This document shows, in pieces, positions 58,395 through 64,000 of a stretch of 64,000 bases of DNA. A program made the position numbers and the translations under genes. Each line of letters opens with the position of its first letter. The stretch's first letter is position 1. The notes below the pieces were generated by a model, which did no database searches, was not told the DNA's origin, and saw nothing but the letters and a program-made list of their open reading frames with translations. Source of the stretch: Oasisia sp. SBJ-2009 (taxonomy: Eukaryota > Annelida > Polychaeta > Sabellida > Siboglinidae); assembly GCA_964017155.1 (NCBI GenBank), contig OZ024856.1, forward strand, positions 37,701,822 to 37,765,821. The letters are read 5' to 3'.

Positions 58395-60135
58395 GGGCCC
58401 ACTTTACACTTTGCAAGGTCTAGCTAACAAAACAACGGATGGTGATTGTGGCTTACTGGCCAATACAATGAATGATTTCTTTGTGTCTGTGAGTGACCAT
58501 TTGCCTCGGTTAAATAAGAACCACAAGGTGTTCGACGTTAACGAGGAACTGCCGGATCAGTATGTGATAAGCGTATATACTACTTTTAAAGCTTTGGAGA
58601 GTGTTAAAGCCAACAAGGCTACTGGGCCTGACAACATCCCTGCATGGGTGTTAAGAAACTATGCAAATGTTCTCGCCCCTCCATTAACTGCTATTTTTAA
58701 CAATTCACTAAGAAAAGGTGTACTCCCCATGGAATGGAAAATGGCCAATGTAATACCGTTGCCAAAAACAACCCCCCTGTGTCGATTGAAAAAGACATTA
58801 GACCAATTTCACTAACTCCAATAGCTGCCAAGGTGTTTGAATCAATAATAATGAAATGGGTGGATGAAACAATTGAAGGTAAAATTGATGCTAAGCAATT
58901 TGGAGGAATTAGCGGAACGTCCACAACAGATGTTCTTGTCGAACTGGTTCATATGTGGTATAAGGCGACAGATAAATTGAATTCTTATGTCAGAGTTGTA
59001 ATGCTAGACTTTAGCAAAGCGTTTGATCTTATTAATCATCATTTGTTGCTAGATAAGCTACAATCGTATGGGTTGCCCGCACATATTTTAAGATGGATGG
59101 CAACATTTCTATTAGACAGAACTCAACGAGTAAAAATAGGAAATGAATATTCCCACTCTGGTCATCCCAATGGGGGAGTACCGCAAGGGACATTGTCTGG
59201 ACCTAAATGTTTCCTTGTTTACATAAATGATTTAAGAACGACTGTTCCACTATATAAGTATGTAGATGATAGTACGTTATTTGAAATATGCGACAGAAAG
59301 GGTGTATCTGTCATTCAAGAGTCGGTTGATATTGCTGCTAGATGGACAGAAAAGAATGACATGAAAATTAATTCCGAAAAATCAAAAGAAATAATCATTA
59401 GTTTTGCACAAGATGGCAATTTCAGAAGCACTATCCCGAATATAAAAATTGATGGGAGGGATGTAGCACAAGTTTGCCATGCCAAACTATTAGGTGTGAC
59501 CATTTCTCAAGATCTGACATGGAACAAACACGTAGATACTATTGTGAAAAAAGCTGGTAAACGCTTGTACATGTTATATCAGTTAAAGCGTGCAGGGATT
59601 ACACAGAAAGATCTGGTCAGTGTATATGTTAGTGTGGTGAGACCAGTTCTAGAATATGCATGTCCTGTATGGCACACTAACTTGCCCCAATATTTGTCTG
59701 ACAATATTGAAGTTATACAAAAAAGGGCATTAAAATGTATTTTTCCTGGATTGGGTTACGCGGAGATACTAAGACGTGTTAACCTGGATACGTTGAATGT
59801 AAGACGGGAGAGCATTTGTCAAAAATATTTTGATAAAATTAAAGTCGGCACACATAGATTAAATTATCTGCTGCCTGACAAAAGACATACCGAGTATAAT
59901 ATTAGACAAGAAAATGTGTACCCGTTACCAGTTACTAGAACGAATAGATTCCGTAACTCCTTTATACCGTGGGCTTTATACAACTGTCAGTAAAAAGGTT
60001 ATTAGTACGGTATGATTTGCGGTATCAAATGTATTTCTATTGTATTTGTATGATGTTTTGATGAGTCAATTGTAACCTATTGTAATGTCAATCCAACTCA
60101 GTTGAGTTGCTAATAAAACTTGTGTTATTATTTAC
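58395..60135 (+). pseudogene. LINE reverse transcriptase (Jockey/CR1-like), 5'-truncated
   Basis: A non-LTR reverse transcriptase in two frames: 58395-58775 then 58775-59993. Motifs in order are ANKATGPDNIPAWVLRN, APPLTAIFNNSLRKGVLP, IRPISLTPIAAKVFES, VVMLDFSKAFDLINHH, GGVPQGTLSGPKCF and the catalytic box KYVDDSTLF. The C-terminal part follows (YACPVWHTNLPQ, then a basic end). The endonuclease domain is absent, typical of 5' truncation during target-primed insertion. One frame change lies in the C-run at about 58772-58777. The 3' tail after the stop has TAATAAAAC and ends near TTATTATTTA at about 60135. Because of truncation and the frame break this copy should be inactive. Confidence 0.9.
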
Positions 60136-60868
60136 CCGCCCTTCCCCTACACAGAACACACATTTGTTAATGATCGTTTTGAATTCGAGCCAAACAACTA
60201 CGACGTCGTGGCTCCCGACGGGTCGGTACACACTACTGCCGTTCTTTGACTGCAGCATACCAGGAATGCTGTGAGAGTGGCGGGGCCCACTTTGGGCGAG
60301 GGGCCCACTTTACCCGCTCTTCCTCTACAAGTAATAAGTATACGAATTTTAATGTCGTATATCGTTGTGTTCGCCGAAACTGCACGAAAATAGGTGTCTT
60401 TACTAACAATAATGATGCTTCTTGGCTGATATTGCAGACTGCATCAAAACTTTATAATTATAAATACGATGTTTATATAGATAGTGTAGCGCAATGTTTA
60501 CATGAACGTGTCGGCTGCTTATATATACTGTCTGTACGTCTGGCTACTTTGTAAACATTTCATTCATAGCGTTCCTACTAGTCGCGCCGGGGCTGCTGTT
60601 GTTTAGTAGACGTTTTGACCCGTTACGAGTGACCCGACCTATATCATTCCATGTGTGCGGTAGGTTTCAGGTCTCAGGTTATTTACTCCAAACAGCCCAA
60701 TCTTGGGCTAACGCAGGAGTCGCTGAGGATGGTCACTGCCAGGGTTCTTGTCGTCTTCAGTGGTTCTTCTACGTCCCAAATTGAGTCGGGACCGACATCA
60801 ACGTGATTCTCCGATTAACGAGGAATACACAGTCCCCAATGTTGAGAGCCAGATTTTTATATCACAAC
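60136..60868. other. Intergenic sequence with recurring GGGCCCACTTT
   Basis: The words GGGGCCCACTTT at 60292 and GGGCCCACTTTAC at 60301 recur here and before the LINE (58395). A short frame after the acceptor-like CTACACAG at 60155 reads DRFEFEPNNYDVVAPDGS and stops at about 60250, but no partner exon was found. No other feature supported. Confidence 0.4.
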
Positions 60869-60934
60869 TGCCGGGACCGGGGATCGAACCCTGCCGCCGG
60901 CGTGGCAGGCGGGTGTGGTAACCACTACTCCACC
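60869..60934 (-). tRNA. tRNA-Gly(GCC)-like sequence, 5' end missing
   Basis: On the minus strand the sequence has an A-box-like GTAGTGGTTACCAC, an anticodon region CCGCCTGCCACG (GCC in the tRNA-Gly position), a B-box GGTTCGATCCC and a 3' end GTCCCGGCA. The matching 5' acceptor strand is absent: the sequence changes at about 60935 into a palindromic element. It is therefore a pseudo-tRNA or the head of a tRNA-derived SINE, not an expressed tRNA. Confidence 0.6.
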
Positions 60935-61076
60935 TGTATGGGTGGCCGTTCGGGCCATAACGCGCCAAGCTTGGCGCGTTATGGCCAGAACGGCCAGCTA
61001 GACGCGTTCTGATTGGCTGTAAAGTTTGCTCCCGCGCTAAGCTTGGCGCGTTATGGCTTGAACGGCCACCCATACA
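60935..61076. mobile_element. 142-bp foldback element abutting the tRNA-like sequence
   Basis: The ends TGTATGGGTGGCCGTTC (60935) and its complement (to 61076) are inverted repeats of about 35-40 bp continuing through CCATAACGCGCCAAGCTT. The left arm is itself palindromic around AAGCTT (60969), so several hairpins are possible. It begins exactly where the tRNA-like sequence loses its 5' end. Confidence 0.8.
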
Positions 61077-63146
61077 CCCGCGCCCTCTAGCGCGTGACTT
61101 GGACTACTCATCGCGACAGCACCGAGAGACTCGGACTGGAAAGAGGAACACGTGTAGTAGTTTCGGTTTAGTCTCGTTCGTCTTCTGGTAAAGGTACTTT
61201 AAATTCACCATTTTGTTGCCAATTAAGAATGCATATGTAGTCTGTGGTGTCTAGTTGTCCGGACGGAAAGTTCTATTTGGCTAGACACGGGCACCTTTAC
61301 GCTTAGCGATATGTTAACCGATTAGCACTCAAGTCGGGCATTGACCCTCGAATCTCCTCAGGTCGGCCATAGCCGGCCAGCGAATACATCACAGCGTTTG
61401 AATTCGGTTTACGTGGTTGCATCTAGTGATTAAGAAATGCAATAAATGCGACACCTATCTAGACATACAACATTAAATTATGACTATTTTGGATACTTCC
61501 GTTCTCAAAAATATTTACCGCGTTTTCGAAATTTAACAACAATAGTTTTTGTTTTTGGACATTTAAAAATGCCCTCCAGCCAGGAGTTGGCCACGTGTAC
61601 AGCTAAAATGTGTAATATAATACTATAGCAAGTTATATACATGTGTGTAGATAATTTAATGTTCTTTTAAATAAACCCAACTTGTAGTGCTCAGTAGAAA
61701 TCCAAGCATAAAAAAGTTACACCGCTACAAAGTTTTAACATCACTGTCTAGGTACTTTTATTATCTACAACATGCATACTACATGCAATTGCGAGAATTG
61801 AATAATAAAGGCGCTAGAGCAAAGACAATGGCGCAAGCAATCGTTTTTAACATTTAGGTCAAATATTTGAGGAGCCACAGGCTCCACCTTAAAATCGGCT
61901 GAGTGCTAATGGGTTAATTATGCCGTATCGATCTAGCGCATTTGAACTAGGTCCTGGTTCGATCATAATGCTGTGGGCGAAATCAGACAGTTACGTATTA
62001 TAATTTGTATTTGCTTGCGATGCCCACAAAACATCTCTCCCTGTCTTACCCATATCATAATCTGTATATTATGTAAATTGTAATGCGCCTCTGAATGGTT
62101 TTATTGCTGGAGATATGGCGTAGACAAATACTGTATTTATTATTATTATACCATATGTAAACATGCGTTACGCAGGTATGCATGTGTAGTTTAAAGTTAC
62201 TTTTTAACACGTAGATCTATACCGTTAAAATGATATTTTTGCAAGAAGCTGAATAAAGGTCAAATACGCTATGCTATAGATACATTTAGACACTTCACCT
62301 ATACTTCTTCTAATTACGTAAGCTTCATGTGATCTTTTGCAGTTTTATTCTCAAAGTTAATAAAACATAGGTTATCCTTCTGCAGTGGACCGTTCATTTG
62401 AAGGTCCAAGTGTACCATCGTCTACCTACGACGTTTCATTGTTCTAGTCAATCATGTTTTCATAAACTAGCCATGATGTATTACTGTGAACTGAATAGAT
62501 AAGTGGCTCGGCTGAGAGAGCAGCGGCAATAGGTATGTTTCATACAGGAAATCCATTTTGATATAGATACATCCGTCTTTAGTATGTTTTTTTCTCTATA
62601 ATTGCAAACAATATGGTTACCTGTATATCATTATTTATGTTTGTCTCTTTGTAGATTTAGAATATCTTTCGACATTCATCCGGGTGTCACATTATAAAAT
62701 GCACCTTTGTCAGTTTTGTATGTAAGTGGCTGAAATTGTATTTTGTACGCGATCTAGAAAGTTAATTTGGGTGGTTCGAAGATTTTCAACAAATGAGAAT
62801 TACGACCGCACACAGACAGTGGTCTTGACAAACTCCTAACTGTCCAAAATAAAATACGTTATGCTATAGGTACATTTACAATATGAACAGGCTGATATGA
62901 ATATGGGTAGATAGATTTATAGTGTGGTTGGCGGTGGAATTTATCATTAATGCCAAACTTTACTAGATTTGTTTTGGTAGCTGCTGTCTGTAGCCTAAAA
63001 ATAATGACATTCTATTTTAATATGCTAGTTTAGCAACTGCAAAACGCTATAAGGATTTCTACAGAATGTCAGGTTAAAATAGGAATTCCTTGTTAAGCAC
63101 CTATGTATAAATTCCACAAGAACGAATTGTTGTATTTTGGTGGCAG
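61077..63146. other. Intergenic, AT-rich sequence
   Basis: I see no gene, structured RNA or repeat with support in this stretch. A GGTTCGATCATAATGC word at about 61957 recalls a tRNA B-box but has no matching A-box or acceptor stem. Confidence 0.4.
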
Positions 63147-63313
63147 GATCGTCATTGAAATGGAAGACCTAGAGAGAGGTGAACAGAATAATATCTACTC
63201 CTACTTAAGACAGGTTCTAACATGCGTACTCACTAAGAACACCTTCATGAGACATGTGAGCATTGCAAAACTTGAGAATACTGTCACGAAGCAGCTGGTT
63301 CAGCTCAAACAAG
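63147..63313 (+). CDS. Possible single exon of an unrecognised gene
   Basis: An open segment between acceptor-like TTTTGGTGGCAG and donor CAAG|GTGAGC. It reads IVIEMEDLERGEQNNIYSYL and ends SIAKLENTVTKQLVQLKQ, a helical, charged sequence. No neighbouring exon was found in phase and the family is not recognised, so this is only a candidate. Confidence 0.3.
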
Positions 63314-63407
63314 GTGAGCAAAGTTAGGGTGAATATGTTGGAATTGCAACAAACAGGAAGTGGAATTTGAGTGCGGTGTAGCGCTTACATTTTTCCGGCG
63401 TTAAATC

Positions 63408-63541
63408 CATTCCGATTGACGTTTCTGCGCATGCGCGAGTCAGATGCGGGCCTTGGTTGCTATGCCGGATGTTTACGCTTCCCACCCCGCGGCACCCACC
63501 GTTAAAACCGTTCCGATTGACGTTTCTGCGCATGCGCGTGT
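63408..63541. promoter_or_regulatory. Two NRF1-like palindromes in a duplicated 45-bp block
   Basis: TGCGCATGCGC occurs at 63426-63436 and 63527-63537, each inside a near-identical block with TTCCGATTGACGTTTC just upstream; the blocks are 101 bp apart. TGCGCATGCGC is the consensus of NRF1, a factor common at animal housekeeping promoters. A short frame from ATG 63444 (MRALVAMPDVYASHP) could be a first exon, but no downstream exon is visible before the window ends. Confidence 0.45.
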
Positions 63542-64000
63542 CAACCAGTTTGTTAACCGGCGAAAGTTTATAGTTTCCGAGATGTTTTACAGTTATCTGA
63601 GACATTATATGAGCAGTGGCGTGCACCATCCGGCAGTAGCCAAGCATGACGATGTCCAGAGAAGGGTACGCTCAGCAGCGCTGTAGCATACTTTAAAAGG
63701 TGTGTTCAAAAAGGCTAAATTCGAGTCGACTCAGTCAGTGGCAGTGCTGACTCAGGTCAGGAGCCGAGACCTGAGTCCAGTCCAGTTATCAGTAATAAGA
63801 TTATCGACATCGTCAAACGTTCATCACAAATAATAGTAATTATTATATTAAGTAACGTTGTCATTGGCATCGGAATATAACTATTGGGTTGCATTAATTA
63901 AGTCGTTTATGTAGAGTAGAAATGATACAGTAATGATAGGAGTGAGCCCTGCATCAGTGGCAGTGCAGCCGCAGGGTCGTGTGTGTTTTCAATATCTTTA

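Noticed and set aside
60155..60250. Possible last exon reading DRFEFEPNNYDVVAPDGS
   Set aside because: It has an acceptor-like CTACACAG and a stop, but no upstream exon in phase and no recognised family; kept as a note only.
58395..60313. GGGCCCACTTTAC at 58395-58407 and 60301-60313 as a target-site duplication of the LINE
   Set aside because: The match is exact, but the element's 3' end appears to be at about 60135, and the same word also occurs at about 58200 and 60292, so it is a recurring local motif.
61940..61975. tRNA gene suggested by GGTTCGATCATAATGC
   Set aside because: No A-box at the right distance, no acceptor stem and poor T-arm pairing.

Overview
The window is animal nuclear DNA. 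Coding regions are split by GT-AG introns, several proteins are clearly orthologous to conserved metazoan genes, and simple repeats and DNA transposons are abundant. The organism is a non-vertebrate bilaterian. Minisatellites that straddle exon-intron borders are something I recall being reported for amphioxus, so a lancelet is one candidate, but nothing here decides it; a mollusc or another marine invertebrate is possible.

Layout: 1-12,038 holds the 3' half of a KAT5/Tip60 acetyltransferase gene (+), with a 2.1-kb hAT-like element, a Tigger/pogo-like MITE and a 1.3-kb TIR element in its introns. PNO1 (-, 14,995-20,543) is convergent with KAT5 and divergent from KPTN/kaptin (+, 20,780-29,298). 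SLIRP (-, 30,332-33,792) is convergent with KPTN and head-to-head with ALKBH1 (+, 33,953-38,051), with 160 bp between the two start codons, the arrangement I recall for human. Exon phases agree in all five genes and none shows a frameshift.

41,652-50,442 holds two plus-strand genes I do not recognise: an intronless gene for a basic 439-residue protein, and a seven-exon gene (about 372 residues) with a TATA box. From 51.5 kb onward the sequence is mostly relics: a Ty3/Gypsy-type integrase fragment, a frameshifted BTB-BACK-Kelch pseudogene, a palindromic short-repeat element, a 5'-truncated LINE reverse transcriptase, and a tRNA-Gly-like sequence cut by a foldback element. The last kilobase has a possible exon and two NRF1-like palindromes.

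The most striking signal is a set of tandem repeats built from exon-intron junctions. One KAT5 donor is repeated in 43-bp units (19 extra copies). In KPTN, three donors (21-bp, 4-bp and 24-bp units) and one acceptor (34-bp units, 7 copies) lie inside tandem arrays, so dozens of duplicate splice sites sit beside the functional ones. One array (28,368-28,508) is open in frame and could add repeated octapeptides to kaptin. The gene functions are otherwise unrelated: histone acetylation, ribosome assembly, nutrient signalling to mTORC1, mitochondrial RNA stability and nucleic-acid demethylation.
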